A DNA stretch of 64,000 nucleotides from Agromyces cerinus (GCF_016907835.1 NZ_JAFBCT010000001.1:3224001-3288000); one strand, 5' to 3'; counted from the first letter of the stretch, positions 14,387 through 24,104 are shown. Notes: generated by a model from the sequence alone, not told the origin. A program made the numbers and translations.

Positions 14387-15889
14387 ATGGCCGAAGCGCT
14401 CCCCGACTTCAGCGGTCTGACCGCCCTGATGTCGTCGTGCGCACCGTCTTCGAGCACCTTCAGCGCACTCGACGACCGTGCCCTCGTCGATGCCGTCGAG
14501 GCGATCACGGCACTCAGGCACGAGGTCGAGCGGGCGCAGGCGCTCGCTGCCGCCGAAGTCGCGCGCCGATCCAAGGTGGCCTTCGGACTTCAGGGGCTCG
14601 CTCAGCGCACCGGCCATGCGAACGCCGGCGAGCTGTTGCAGTCCATCACGCACTCGTCGAAGCGCGAGGCCACCGCTCTCGTCAATGTCGGACACATGGT
14701 CGCCGAGACCGAAGCGGCTGCCGAGCTCGAGCTCGCGCGGCGCGACGATCCAGAGCTCGCCGGGCTCATACCCGAACCGGCCCCACCGTGGTTCGCCGAG
14801 TTGGGTCGTGCGGTGGCGAGCGGTCGGCTGACCGTGGGCGTCGCTGATGCGATCCGTTCTGGGCTCGGCGAACCCGGTGGCGATGCCGATGCGGCGGCGC
14901 TCTCCGCCGTGCTCGCCGCGGTCATCGTCGCGTGCCGCGACCTGCACGCCGATGCCGCACGTCGCTGTGCCCGTCAGACCCGCGATCGCATCGATGCCGC
15001 CGGCGTGGCCGCACGCGCCGAGCTGCAGCGCGAGCAGCAGTTCTGGCGCGTGTGGGTGAAGCCCGACGGCATGGTGCGGGGCGAGTTCGAACTCGACGCC
15101 GAGAGCGGCATGCTCGTCAAGGCGGTGTTCGATCAACTCACCCATCCTCGGCACACGGCCGCCCCGGTGCGCCGCGGCTTCGGCGATCCGGTGCACGGCG
15201 ATGCGGCCTTCGCCGACGCGCGTGCCACGCGGGAACGCGACGCGGCCGAGGGGCTCGTGCAGCTCCTGCGTGCCGGCGCGAGCGTCGATCCCACGCGCGT
15301 GCTCGACGAGAAGAAGCCATCGGTTCGGCTCGTCGTGAACGCCGGCTCGCTCAGCTCGGGCGAGGGCTCGGGCTCCATCGAGGGGCACCCCGACCGTATC
15401 CCCCTCGTCGACGTCCGCACCGGGCTCTGCGAGGGCTACCTGCCGATCCACTTCGATGACGACGGCGCCTGCCTCGACCTCGGTCGCGACGAGCGGCTCT
15501 TCACCGACAAGCAGAAGGCGGCGCTCGCGGTTCGCGACGGCGGCTGTCTCGACCCCGAGTGCACGCGGCCGCCATCCTGGACCGAGGCGCACCACATCGA
15601 CCATTGGCAGCGCGACGGCGGGCGCACCGATCTCGCCGACGGCATCCTGCTCTGCCGCAGAGACCATCTCAGGTACCACAACCAGGGTTGGGAGGTGCGG
15701 CGCACGGGTACGAACTACTGGCTCATCCCGCCGGCCGCCGTCGATCCCGATCAGACGCCGAGGCTGATGCGGCCGAAGACGCCGGGCGACCTCATCAATC
15801 CGGTCGATCCGGCGCGGCTCACGCCCGCCTCTGCACGGAGGAGTGCGAGGTCTGCCGAATCTGAACGAGTGCTCTCAGTCGCGGGGTAG
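14387..15889 (+). CDS. DUF222 / HNH endonuclease domain protein (13E12 repeat family type)
   Basis: This 500-residue protein has an N-terminal DUF222 helical region (about 20-310) and a C-terminal HNH nuclease domain (about 375-435): CLDPECTRPPSW, then EAHHIDHW and LCRRDHLRYHNQGW, which supply the paired Cys zinc ligands and the HNH residues. The family is abundant and multicopy in actinobacteria; mycobacterial 13E12-family genes are known SOS-regulon members. The SOS box upstream agrees with that. The stop codon sits at the foot of a strong hairpin. The cellular role is not established. Confidence 0.9.
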   Translation: MAEALPDFSGLTALMSSCAPSSSTFSALDDRALVDAVEAITALRHEVERAQALAAAEVARRSKVAFGLQGLAQRTGHANAGELLQSITHSSKREATALVNVGHMVAETEAAAELELARRDDPELAGLIPEPAPPWFAELGRAVASGRLTVGVADAIRSGLGEPGGDADAAALSAVLAAVIVACRDLHADAARRCARQTRDRIDAAGVAARAELQREQQFWRVWVKPDGMVRGEFELDAESGMLVKAVFDQLTHPRHTAAPVRRGFGDPVHGDAAFADARATRERDAAEGLVQLLRAGASVDPTRVLDEKKPSVRLVVNAGSLSSGEGSGSIEGHPDRIPLVDVRTGLCEGYLPIHFDDDGACLDLGRDERLFTDKQKAALAVRDGGCLDPECTRPPSWTEAHHIDHWQRDGGRTDLADGILLCRRDHLRYHNQGWEVRRTGTNYWLIPPAAVDPDQTPRLMRPKTPGDLINPVDPARLTPASARRSARSAESERVLSVAG

Positions 15890-15919
15890 AGCTCTGCCCT
15901 CGAGTGAGGGCAGAGCTCT
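15888..15919. terminator. Bidirectional terminator between HNH gene and glyS
   Basis: Perfect 14-bp arms AGAGCTCTGCCCTC and GAGGGCAGAGCTCT flank a GAGT loop. The stem begins inside the TAG stop of the HNH gene and ends 25 bp from the convergent glyS stop. Confidence 0.8.
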
Positions 15920-15943
15920 CGTCCCGCGAGGGGTGTTCTCGCC

Positions 15944-17329
15944 CTACGCGCCGACGAGGCGCGAGGCCAGGAACCCCTCGAGCTCGGCGAGCGGCACGCG
16001 CACCTGCTCCATGCTGTCGCGCTCGCGCACGGTCACGGCGTTGTCGTCGAGCGAGTCGAAGTCGACGGTGATGCAGAACGGCGTGCCGATCTCGTCCTGA
16101 CGACGGTAGCGACGACCGATGGCACCCGCGTCGTCGAAGTCGACGTTCCAGTGCCTGCGCAGCGACGCGGCGACCTCGCGAGCGAGCGGCGACAGCTTCT
16201 CGTTGCGGCTGAGCGGAAGCACGGCCGCCTTCACGGGCGCGAGACGCGGGTCGAGGCGCAGCACGGTGCGAGTGTCGACGCCGCCCTTCGCGTTCGGCAC
16301 CTCTTCGACGTGGTACGCGTCGACGAGGAACGCCATGAGCGAGCGGGTGAGACCGGCCGCGGGCTCGATCACATACGGGATCCAGCGCTCGTTCTTCGAC
16401 TGGTCGAAGTACGAGAGCTCCTTGCCCGAGTGCTCCGAGTGGGTCGTGAGGTCGAAGTCGGTGCGGTTCGCGACACCCTCGAGCTCGCCCCACTCGCCAC
16501 CGGTGAAGCCGAAGCGGTACTCGATGTCGACGGTGCGCTTCGAGTAGTGCGACAGCTTCTCGGAGGGGTGCTCGAAGCGACGCAGGTTCTCGGGGTCGAC
16601 ACCGAGGTCGACGTACCAGTCCCAGCGGTAGTCGAGCCAGTACTCGAACCACTGGTCGTCGGTGCCGGGCTCGACGAAGAACTCGAGTTCCATCTGCTCG
16701 AACTCGCGCGTGCGGAAGATGAAGTTTCCGGGCGTGATCTCGTTGCGGAACGACTTGCCGATCTGGCCGATGCCGAACGGCGGCTTCATGCGAGCGGCCT
16801 GCAGCACGTTCGCGAAGTTCGTGAAGATGCCCTGCGCCGTCTCGGGGCGGAGGTAGTGCAGCCCCGATTCATCCTGGACCGGACCCAGGTAGGTCTGCAG
16901 CATCATGTTGAAGTCGCGCGGCGGGGTCCACTGACCGCGGGTGCCGCAGTTCGGGCAGGCGATGTCGCCCATGCCGTTCTCGGGGGCGCGGCCCTTCTTC
17001 TCCTCGAAAGCCTCGAGCAGGTGGTCTTCGCGGAAACGCTTGTGGCAGTGCAGGCACTCGACGAGCGGGTCGGTGAAGACGCCGACGTGCCCGGAGGCGA
17101 TCCAGACCTGCTTCGGCAGGATGACGCTCGAGTCGAGACCGACGACGTCGTCGCGACCGGTGACCATGTACCGCCACCACTGCCGCTTGATGTTCTCTTT
17201 GAGCTCGACGCCGAGGGGCCCGTAGTCCCACGCGGAACGGGATCCGCCGTAGATCTCGCCGGCCTGGAAGACGAACCCCCGGTGCTGGGCGAGGGCGATG
17301 ACGGATTCGAGACGGGTGGGTGCGGCCAC
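15944..17329 (-). CDS. glyS: Glycyl-tRNA synthetase (dimeric class II)
   Basis: This enzyme charges tRNA-Gly. At 461 residues it is typical of the single-chain actinobacterial enzyme. A zinc ribbon is present (CLHCHKRF and CPNCGTRG), class II motif 2 is in [24 protein letters not shown], and motif 3 is near [14 protein letters not shown]. The C-terminal anticodon-binding domain contains [28 protein letters not shown]. The GTG start has GGAG 5 nt upstream. Confidence 0.97.
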   Translation of the reverse strand: MAAPTRLESVIALAQHRGFVFQAGEIYGGSRSAWDYGPLGVELKENIKRQWWRYMVTGRDDVVGLDSSVILPKQVWIASGHVGVFTDPLVECLHCHKRFREDHLLEAFEEKKGRAPENGMGDIACPNCGTRGQWTPPRDFNMMLQTYLGPVQDESGLHYLRPETAQGIFTNFANVLQAARMKPPFGIGQIGKSFRNEITPGNFIFRTREFEQMELEFFVEPGTDDQWFEYWLDYRWDWYVDLGVDPENLRRFEHPSEKLSHYSKRTVDIEYRFGFTGGEWGELEGVANRTDFDLTTHSEHSGKELSYFDQSKNERWIPYVIEPAAGLTRSLMAFLVDAYHVEEVPNAKGGVDTRTVLRLDPRLAPVKAAVLPLSRNEKLSPLAREVAASLRRHWNVDFDDAGAIGRRYRRQDEIGTPFCITVDFDSLDDNAVTVRERDSMEQVRVPLAELEGFLASRLVGA

Positions 17330-17447
17330 GGTGGCTCCAATGGTCCTGGGGATCGGGCGAAACTGTCGGAATCGGGCGTGAGGCCGGAAAACGACACGGT
17401 GTCACCATCCTACGGGCGGGCGCGACCACGAACGAGCGCGCGGTCGG

Positions 17448-17453
17448 TACGCT
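17448..17453 (+). promoter_or_regulatory. -10 hexamer TACGCT for the esterase gene
   Basis: TACGCT directly abuts a GTG (17454). Transcription would begin beyond that GTG, which favours the ATG at 17469 as translation start. Confidence 0.45.
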
Positions 17454-17468
17454 GTGCCCATCACGACC

Positions 17469-18788
17469 ATGGCCGAGGGGGCGACGGTGTGGGATCTCAT
17501 CTGGGAACTGAACGTGATCGACGGTCCGTTCATGGTCGCGCTGTACGCGCTTGCGGCACTGGTCTTCCTCTACCTGCTCTTCCGCGGCCCCGGCTGGTCA
17601 TGGGTGCTGACGGTCATCGTGCTGCTCATCGTGGGCTCGCTCGTCGGCATCGCCGTGCTCTGGATCGGCGTCAACGTGCTCGACGCGTTCGGCGGCCCGG
17701 TCGATGATTCGGCGTGGCTCTGGGTGTCTGCGGCATTCGCCGGAATCACGCTGGCGATCTGGAACCTCTGGCACTCGCGATGGTGGCGCAAGCTCATCGC
17801 CCTGCTCGCGATCCCGCTGTTCTCGGCGACCGCCGCGTTCGGCGTGAACGCCGCCTACGGACTGAATCCCACGCTCGGCTCGATGTTCCACATCTCGACG
17901 GCCGACACGATCGACCCGCCCGTTCCCGACCCGGCGACGATCGCCGACCCCGTGGAACCGCTGTACGCGACCTGGACCCCGCCGCCCGACATGCCCGAGA
18001 CCGGCGAGGTCGGCATCGTGCAGGGCGGCGTGCCGAACACGGTCTCGGGTTTCGAGGCACGCCCCGCGCAGATCTACCTGCCGCCGGCAGCGCTCGTGGC
18101 GGATGCCCCGCGCCTCCCCCTCGTCGTCATGATGATGGGCCAGCCCGGCGACCCCGAGGCGAGCTTCATCGGCAGCGTGCTCGACGAATTCGCCGCCGAA
18201 CACGACGGGCTCGCCCCGATCGCCCTCGTGATCGACCAATTGGGCGACCCGTCCGCCGATCCGCTCTGCCTCGACAGCGAGCTCGGCAAGGTCGAGAGCT
18301 ACGTCATGCAGGACGTCGTGCCGTGGGCGAGGCAGCGACTCGGCGTACTGCAGGGTCCGCAGTTCACGACCGTCGCCGGGTACTCGAACGGCGGCGGGTG
18401 CGCGGCGTACTTCGGCGCGAAGTACCCCGAGGTCTTCGGCAACCTGCTCGCCGTCTCGCCGGTCGAGTACGCGGGCGCCGAGCACCCCGATGAGGTGCTC
18501 GCCGAGATCTTCAACGGCGACACCGTCGCCTACGGCATGGTCAAGCCCGCGAACATCATGGCCGCGAAGGCGCCCTACCCCGACTCGGTCGCGATCTTCA
18601 CGGTCGGCGAGAACGACCTCGCCTTCCTGCGCGGCACCGAACGACTGGCGGATGCCGCGACCGCCGCCGCCATGCAGACGACGCTCTTCCTCGTGCCCGG
18701 CGCAGACCACGACGTCGCGGCGCTGACCGGAGGACTCGAGAAGGGCTTCGAGGTGCTCTCCCCCAGGCTCGGGCTCTCGGCGCCGTGA
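17469..18788 (+). CDS. Membrane-anchored esterase-family alpha/beta hydrolase
   Basis: This 439-residue protein has four N-terminal membrane helices (about 15-145) followed by an extracytoplasmic esterase-D/antigen-85-like domain. The nucleophile elbow is AGYSNGGGCAAYFG (GxSxGG) and a late GADHDV supplies the likely catalytic histidine. The stop overlaps the GTG of the MprF-like gene, so the two are translationally coupled. Aminoacyl-phospholipid synthases are known to pair with hydrolases that remove the aminoacyl group, and that role is inferred here. GTG 17454 in the same frame is an alternative start but abuts the -10 hexamer. Confidence 0.8.
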   Translation: MAEGATVWDLIWELNVIDGPFMVALYALAALVFLYLLFRGPGWSWVLTVIVLLIVGSLVGIAVLWIGVNVLDAFGGPVDDSAWLWVSAAFAGITLAIWNLWHSRWWRKLIALLAIPLFSATAAFGVNAAYGLNPTLGSMFHISTADTIDPPVPDPATIADPVEPLYATWTPPPDMPETGEVGIVQGGVPNTVSGFEARPAQIYLPPAALVADAPRLPLVVMMMGQPGDPEASFIGSVLDEFAAEHDGLAPIALVIDQLGDPSADPLCLDSELGKVESYVMQDVVPWARQRLGVLQGPQFTTVAGYSNGGGCAAYFGAKYPEVFGNLLAVSPVEYAGAEHPDEVLAEIFNGDTVAYGMVKPANIMAAKAPYPDSVAIFTVGENDLAFLRGTERLADAATAAAMQTTLFLVPGADHDVAALTGGLEKGFEVLSPRLGLSAP

Positions 18789-21361
18789 GCGAGGCGACCG
18801 AAGCCTCCGAGGGCGCGAGCGACGCCGAGCCGACCGGTCGGCTCCACTCCACGGCTGAGGCGCTCGGCGGATTCGTCCGCCGCGTGCCGTTCAGCATCGC
18901 CCTCGCGGTGCTGTTCGTCGTGACCGCGATCGCGACGGGCACCTTCTTCGGGGTCGCTTCCGATGAGACGGCGACGACGTGGGCGGCCGGGGTGATCACG
19001 ACGGTCGACGGCGCGCAGTGGTGGACCGTCGCGACCGCGCTCGTCATTCCGTACGACCCCTTCCAGCTCGTCTTCGGCGTGCTCGCCGCCGTGGTGCTGC
19101 TCGGCGTCGCCGAGCGGCGCATGGGCACCTGGCGCACGATCGTCGCGTTCCTCGTGACCGGCGCACTCGGTGTCGCGATCGGCACCTGGCTGCAGTGGAT
19201 CGGCTCGCTCGCCGGCGAGTGGTGGGCGACCGGCACCGCCGCCGACCTGACGCTCGACCCGCTCGCCGGCATCGTGGGCGCGCTCATCACGGCGACGGCG
19301 TTCATGGGCAGGCTCTGGCGGCGACGCATCCGTGTCGGCGCGTCAACCTTCATCCTCGTGTTCGTGCTCTACGACGGCGACTCGTCGAATGCGTACCGCC
19401 TGGTCGCGGCGATCGCCGGCTACCTGCTCGGCGCCCTGTTCACCCGTGACGCCTCGACCCTCTCGGCCAAGCGCAGCTCGCACGGTGAGACCCGCACCCT
19501 CGTCGCCGCCGTCGTCGCAGTGACGGCAGTCGGCCCGGTCGTCGCCCTCGTGAACCGCTCGGAGCTCACGCCCTTCGCCTTCGGCTCGTACCTCTACGCC
19601 GACGAACCCCTCGAACTCGCGGCCGTGATGGCGGAGTGCGGCGGAGAGGCCGCCACCGCAGCAGCGATCGCCTCCGAATCGTGCACCACGCAGCTCGCCC
19701 TGCTCAGCGCGCAGGGACTCGGCATGCTCCTGCTCTCGTTCGTGCCGGTCCTGCTCCTGCTCGTCGCCGCATGGGGGCTCCGGCACGGCCGTCGCTTCGC
19801 CCGCTGGCTCGCGATCGGAGTGAACACCGCCATCCTGCTCTTCGCCCGAACGGCGTTCGACGTCACCGTGACGACGGCCGATGTCGACGACGGCACGTGG
19901 ACGGTGTTCGACCTCGGCGAGCTGCTCGTCTGGATCCTCGCGGTGCTCGCCCTGCCGATCGGCATCATCGTCATGCTCATCGTCACGAGGCGGCACTTCC
20001 GGATCCGGGCGCCGCGCGGCGCGTTCGCACGGTTCGCCGCGGTCGTGGGCGGCACCTTCGTCGTGCTCGCCGGCCTGTACCTCGCAGTGGGCCTCGCGAC
20101 CATCGGCGAGTACTGGCCGGCCGCGAGTGCGTGGGACGTGCTGCTCGACACCGCCAAGAGATTCGTGCCGCCGCACTTCCTCGCCGCTGTCGATCCGATC
20201 GTGCTGCCGGGCCACGACCTCACGAACTTCCTCGCCCAAGCCGTCGGCCCGGTGTTCTGGACGGTGTTCATCGTCGCGGCGATCCGGCTGATGTCGCGCA
20301 CCGGCACCGCAGCGAAGACCGCTGACGACGCACGGCTCCGCGAACTGCTGCGCCGCAACGGCGGCGGCACGCTCGGATTCATGGCGACGTGGCCGGGCAA
20401 CGTGGCGTGGTTCAGCGACGACGGCGACTCCGCCGTCGCCTACCGCGTGATCAACGGCGTCGCCATCACGATGTCCGACCCGATCTGCGCGCCGGGCGAC
20501 GGCGGCCGAGTCATCCGCGAGTTCGCCGCGTTCTGCGACGCGAACAGCTGGGTGCCCGTCTTCTACAGCGTGCACCCGCAGTACCTGCCCGTGTTCGACG
20601 AACTCGGGTGGGAGCACCTGTCGGTCGGCGAGGAGACGCTCGTGCGCACGAAGGGGCTCGAACTCGCGGGCAAGCCCTGGCAGAAGGTGCGGCAGGCGCT
20701 GAACCGCGGCATCAAGGAGGGCATGACCACGGTCTGGACCAGCTGGGACGAGCTGCCCCTCGCGACGGTCGCCCAGATCAACGCGATCTCCGAGGAGTGG
20801 ATCGCCGAGAAGGAGCTGCCCGAGATGGGCTTCACGCTCGGCGGCATGGAGGAGCTGAAGGACCCCGAGGTGCGGCTCATGCTGGCGGTCGGACCCGACG
20901 GACGACTGCAGGCCGTGACGAGCTGGCTGCCCGTCTACCGAGACGGCGCCGTGATCGGCTGGACCATCGACTTCATGCGCCGCGCCGACGGCAGCATGAA
21001 CGGCGTCATGGAGTTCCTCATCGCCTCTGCTGCGCTGCACATGAAGGCGGAGGGCGCCGAGGTGCTGAGCCTCTCGGGCGCCCCGCTGGCGACCAAACCG
21101 CTCGACCCGGGCGAGACGCCGCCCGAGCCGACGGTCATGACGCGGCTCCTCGACTTCCTCGCCACGACCCTCGAGCCGGCCTACGGATTCTCGTCGTTGT
21201 TCCGGTTCAAGGCGAAGTTCAACCCCGAGTACGAGACCATCTCGATGGCCTACCCCGACCCGCTCGCGCTGCCGGCGATCGGCCTCGCGATCGGCAAGGC
21301 GTACCTGCCCGACGTGTCGCCCGCGGAGGCGGTCGCCCTCGTGAAGACGCTCACGAAGTAG
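18785..21361 (+). CDS. MprF-like aminoacyl-phosphatidylglycerol synthase with rhomboid-like N-terminal region
   Basis: This 858-residue membrane protein has a cytosolic C-terminal DUF2156 domain (about 520-840: GTLGFMATWPGNVAWFSDDG, PVFYSVHPQYLPVFDELGW, KVRQALNRGIKEG) as in MprF-type lipid aminoacyltransferases. The N-terminal 240 residues form about six helices with rhomboid-like spacing (WWTVATALVIPYDPFQLVFG, GVAERRMGTWRT), but the catalytic GxSG is replaced by GIVG and no partner histidine is seen, so it is not an active protease. More helices follow to about residue 510. The start GTG overlaps the esterase stop. Lys or Ala as donor cannot be told from sequence. Confidence 0.83.
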   Translation: MSEATEASEGASDAEPTGRLHSTAEALGGFVRRVPFSIALAVLFVVTAIATGTFFGVASDETATTWAAGVITTVDGAQWWTVATALVIPYDPFQLVFGVLAAVVLLGVAERRMGTWRTIVAFLVTGALGVAIGTWLQWIGSLAGEWWATGTAADLTLDPLAGIVGALITATAFMGRLWRRRIRVGASTFILVFVLYDGDSSNAYRLVAAIAGYLLGALFTRDASTLSAKRSSHGETRTLVAAVVAVTAVGPVVALVNRSELTPFAFGSYLYADEPLELAAVMAECGGEAATAAAIASESCTTQLALLSAQGLGMLLLSFVPVLLLLVAAWGLRHGRRFARWLAIGVNTAILLFARTAFDVTVTTADVDDGTWTVFDLGELLVWILAVLALPIGIIVMLIVTRRHFRIRAPRGAFARFAAVVGGTFVVLAGLYLAVGLATIGEYWPAASAWDVLLDTAKRFVPPHFLAAVDPIVLPGHDLTNFLAQAVGPVFWTVFIVAAIRLMSRTGTAAKTADDARLRELLRRNGGGTLGFMATWPGNVAWFSDDGDSAVAYRVINGVAITMSDPICAPGDGGRVIREFAAFCDANSWVPVFYSVHPQYLPVFDELGWEHLSVGEETLVRTKGLELAGKPWQKVRQALNRGIKEGMTTVWTSWDELPLATVAQINAISEEWIAEKELPEMGFTLGGMEELKDPEVRLMLAVGPDGRLQAVTSWLPVYRDGAVIGWTIDFMRRADGSMNGVMEFLIASAALHMKAEGAEVLSLSGAPLATKPLDPGETPPEPTVMTRLLDFLATTLEPAYGFSSLFRFKAKFNPEYETISMAYPDPLALPAIGLAIGKAYLPDVSPAEAVALVKTLTK

Positions 21362-21421
21362 GCGCACGCAGGACGGCGGCTGCAGCAGCGCTTCGAGCAA
21401 CGGTCGAGCGGATGCCGCGGC

Positions 21422-22741
21422 TCACGCGGCGCGCAGCGAACCCGGCCCGATCTCAGCGACCGAGCGGTGCCCCGCGAGCCCGAGCGTGAGGTCGAACTCG
21501 GCGATGTGGTTGCGCACGACCTCGCGCACGCCGGTGGCCCCGGCGACCGCGAGCCCGTAGACGTAGGGGCGCCCGATGCCGACGGCGGTGGCGCCGAGCG
21601 CGAGGGCGATGAACGCGTCGGCACCGCCGCGCACGCCGCTGTCGAGGATGACGGGCACACGCCCGCCCACCCGTTCGACGACTCCGGGCAGCGCGTCGAG
21701 ACTCGCGACCGAGTCGTCGACCTGACGGCCGCCGTGGTTCGAGACCACGATGCCGTCGACGCCGTGATCGAGGGCCTGCGCCGCGTCATCCGGATGCAGC
21801 ACGCCCTTCAGCAGCACCGGCAGCTTCGTCCACTCGCGCAGCTTGGCGAGGTCGCCCCAGGTGAGCGCCGGGTTCGAGAACACGTCGAGGAAGGTCTCGA
21901 TCGCCGCCCGCGGCAGCGGCGAGCGCAGCGCGGCCCGCACGCCGCCGTCGACGAGCGGGGTGCGGGCGCCGGCGCGCGCGATCGAGAACGCCGAGGCGAG
22001 CAGCGTCGGGGTGACCTTGGGGCGCGCTCCCCCGCCGGCGCCCGCTGCGACCCGCTGCCGTACGAGCTCGGCGAAGACCGGGTCGCTCGTGTACTGCGCG
22101 ATGCCCTGGCCCCGCGTGAACGGCAGGTAGGCGGCGTCGAGGTCGCGCGTGCGCCAGCCGAGCAGGTGCGTGTCGAGGGTGACCACGATCGCCTCGCAGC
22201 CGGATGCCTCGGCGCGACGCACGAACGAGGCGTTGAGCTCGTCGGAGGCGCTCCAGTAGAGCTGGAACCACCGCGATCGGGCGCCCATCGCCGCGGCGAC
22301 CTCCTCCATCGGGCGCGACGCCTGGTTCGACAGGAGGTAGGGCACGTCGAGCGCCGCGGCGGCACGGCCGATCGCGACATCCGCTTCGGCGTGCGCCATC
22401 TCGGCGACGCCGATCGGCGACAGCACGAACGGCGTCGCCCGCCGGCGCCCGAGCAGCTCGATCGAGAGGTCGCGCTCGGAGACGTCTCTGAGCACGCGTG
22501 GCCAGATCTGCCACCGCGCGAAGGCCGCACGGTTCGCGGCCATCGTCGCCTCGGCGCCCGCGCCACCGGCGAGGTAGGCGAACGCCTCGCTCGAGACCGC
22601 CTTGCGCGCGGCCCGCTCGAGCGCCTCGAAGTCGACCGGCACCGCAGGGCGGATGCCCGAGAGCCCGGCCCGGTACACCTCGGACTGCACGTCGCGCGCG
22701 AAGCCTCGTGGGCTGGTCGTCTGCTCGCTGGACCTGGACAC
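21422..22741 (-). CDS. FMN-dependent alpha-hydroxy acid oxidase / lactate 2-monooxygenase-like
   Basis: This 439-residue protein has the TIM-barrel of the LldD/lactate-oxidase family. The active-site segment SNHGGRQVDDSVASLDALP holds the catalytic histidine and substrate arginine, and the FMN phosphate site is LDSGVRGGADAFIALALGATAVGIGRPYVYG. A long loop at about 190-270 and overall length resemble actinobacterial lactate 2-monooxygenases, but a quinone-linked or other hydroxy-acid specificity is possible. The GTG start is supported by AAGGAG 7 nt upstream. Confidence 0.85.
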   Translation of the reverse strand: MSRSSEQTTSPRGFARDVQSEVYRAGLSGIRPAVPVDFEALERAARKAVSSEAFAYLAGGAGAEATMAANRAAFARWQIWPRVLRDVSERDLSIELLGRRRATPFVLSPIGVAEMAHAEADVAIGRAAAALDVPYLLSNQASRPMEEVAAAMGARSRWFQLYWSASDELNASFVRRAEASGCEAIVVTLDTHLLGWRTRDLDAAYLPFTRGQGIAQYTSDPVFAELVRQRVAAGAGGGARPKVTPTLLASAFSIARAGARTPLVDGGVRAALRSPLPRAAIETFLDVFSNPALTWGDLAKLREWTKLPVLLKGVLHPDDAAQALDHGVDGIVVSNHGGRQVDDSVASLDALPGVVERVGGRVPVILDSGVRGGADAFIALALGATAVGIGRPYVYGLAVAGATGVREVVRNHIAEFDLTLGLAGHRSVAEIGPGSLRAA

Positions 22742-22816
22742 TGGCTCGCTCCTTCGCGATGATCGGTGCGTGCCAGCGTAGCCGTGCGGCCTCGCGGGGC
22801 GACAGACCCGACGACG

Positions 22817-22822
22817 TAGGGT
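22817..22822 (+). promoter_or_regulatory. -10 hexamer TAGGGT for the Nudix gene, leaderless type
   Basis: The hexamer ends 7 nt before the ATG with no strong ribosome site between. Confidence 0.55.
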
Positions 22823-22829
22823 GGAACGG

Positions 22830-23237
22830 ATGCCTCAGCTCACCGACCTCCTCGTCGCCGCCATCGCCCTCGTCCGCGACCGCCGCGTGCTCATGGTCAC
22901 CGCGCGCGACCGCGACGTGTACTACATGCCCGGCGGCAAGATCGACGGGGGCGAGACGGCTGCCGAGGCCGCGGCCCGCGAAGCCCTCGAGGAGGTCGCC
23001 CTCGTGCTCGACCCCGCCGAGCTCGTGGAGCTCTTCGAGGTCGTCGTGCAGGCGCACGGCGAGCCCGACGGGCGCCTCGTGCGCATGCGGGTCTTCCGCG
23101 CCGAGACGGATGCCGCGCCCTTCGCCTCCGCCGAGGTCGGCAGCCTGCACTGGGTGACGACTGCCGACCTCGATCGCTGCCCGCCTGCGGGCGCCGAGGT
23201 GCTCGAGCGGCTCGCCGCCGCCGGGCTCATCGACTGA
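22830..23237 (+). CDS. Nudix hydrolase
   Basis: This 135-residue protein hydrolyses a nucleoside-diphosphate-linked substrate of unknown identity. The Nudix box spans residues 36-58 (GGKIDGGETAAEAAAREALEEVAL), with the catalytic REALEE core intact; the usual final Gly is Ala. It follows a TAGGGT -10 by 7 nt. A GTG at 22821 overlaps that hexamer and is rejected. Confidence 0.9.
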   Translation: MPQLTDLLVAAIALVRDRRVLMVTARDRDVYYMPGGKIDGGETAAEAAAREALEEVALVLDPAELVELFEVVVQAHGEPDGRLVRMRVFRAETDAAPFASAEVGSLHWVTTADLDRCPPAGAEVLERLAAAGLID

Positions 23238-23263
23238 GCCGCGCCGCTTCGACCGCGCCCTCG

Positions 23264-23269
23264 TAGACT
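23264..23269 (+). promoter_or_regulatory. -10 hexamer TAGACT, leaderless type
   Basis: TAGACT ends 7 nt before ATG 23277. GGAG occurs in the gap but touches the start codon too closely for a normal ribosome site. Confidence 0.55.
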
Positions 23270-23276
23270 GCGGAGC

Positions 23277-24104
23277 ATGGTGACACCCGCACGGCTCTCA
23301 CCCTTCGCTGCCGCCGCCTGGTGGGCGCTCGACTACCTCGATGCCGCGAAGCAGCAGCTGCGCGTGCTCACCGTGCCGAAGCTGCCGAGACGATGGGCGC
23401 GAGGCGACGCCGGAAAGCCGACGATCCTGTTGCTGCCCGGCGTCTACGAGCACTGGTCGTTCATGGAGCCGCTCGGTGATGCGCTGAACGCCCATGGCTA
23501 CCGCGTGCAGGTCGCCCACGGCCTCGGCGCGAACCTGCTCGCGATCCCCGAGACCGCCGAGCGCGTGTGGCGCGCGCTCGCGCGCATCCCGACCCCGCCA
23601 TCGGGCCGGGTCGTCGTCGCCCACTCCAAGGGCGGGCTCGTCGGCAAGCGGCTGCTGCTCGGCGATCTCGACCATCGCCTCGACCTGCGAGGGCTCGTCG
23701 CGATCGCCACGCCGTTCGGCGGAGCGCGGCTGGCGCGCTACCTGCTCGACCCGAGCATGCGGGAGTTCGACCCCGACAGTGCGACCATCGTCGAGCTCGC
23801 GAGCGCGGCATCCGTCAACTCGCGCATCGTGTCGATCTTCGGGGTCTTCGACCCGCACCTGCCCGAGGGCAGCTCGCTCGCCGGCGCCACGAACCGGCTG
23901 CTGCCGGTCGCGGGCCACTTCCGCATCCTCTCGGCACCCGAGACGGCCGCGGCCGTCGTCGCCGCGGTCGAGTCGCTCTCAGCCCCACCGGAGGCGGTCG
24001 TCGAGGCGGCGAGAGCGACCTTCGCCGCAGCGGCGGACGCGGACGCAGAGACGACGGAAGCCCAGGCGACGACCGCTCAGAGCTCCTCGAAGGGGCGGGC
24101 GTAG
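23277..24104 (+). CDS. Lipase-like alpha/beta hydrolase
   Basis: This 275-residue protein has an oxyanion-loop strand ILLLPGVYEHW, the nucleophile elbow VVAHSKGG (Ser in place of the usual GHSMGG), and GHFRIL near the end for the histidine. It resembles the lipase class 2/PGAP1-like cytosolic group. No signal peptide is seen. The Ala/Glu-rich C-terminal 40 residues look disordered. Substrate unknown. It is convergent with the acetyltransferase gene, and the two stops overlap by 28 bp. Confidence 0.8.
   Translation: MVTPARLSPFAAAAWWALDYLDAAKQQLRVLTVPKLPRRWARGDAGKPTILLLPGVYEHWSFMEPLGDALNAHGYRVQVAHGLGANLLAIPETAERVWRALARIPTPPSGRVVVAHSKGGLVGKRLLLGDLDHRLDLRGLVAIATPFGGARLARYLLDPSMREFDPDSATIVELASAASVNSRIVSIFGVFDPHLPEGSSLAGATNRLLPVAGHFRILSAPETAAAVVAAVESLSAPPEAVVEAARATFAAAADADAETTEAQATTAQSSSKGRA

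Noticed and set aside
17454..17456. GTG start for the membrane esterase
   Set aside because: It directly abuts the likely -10 hexamer TACGCT, so it would lie before the transcription start.
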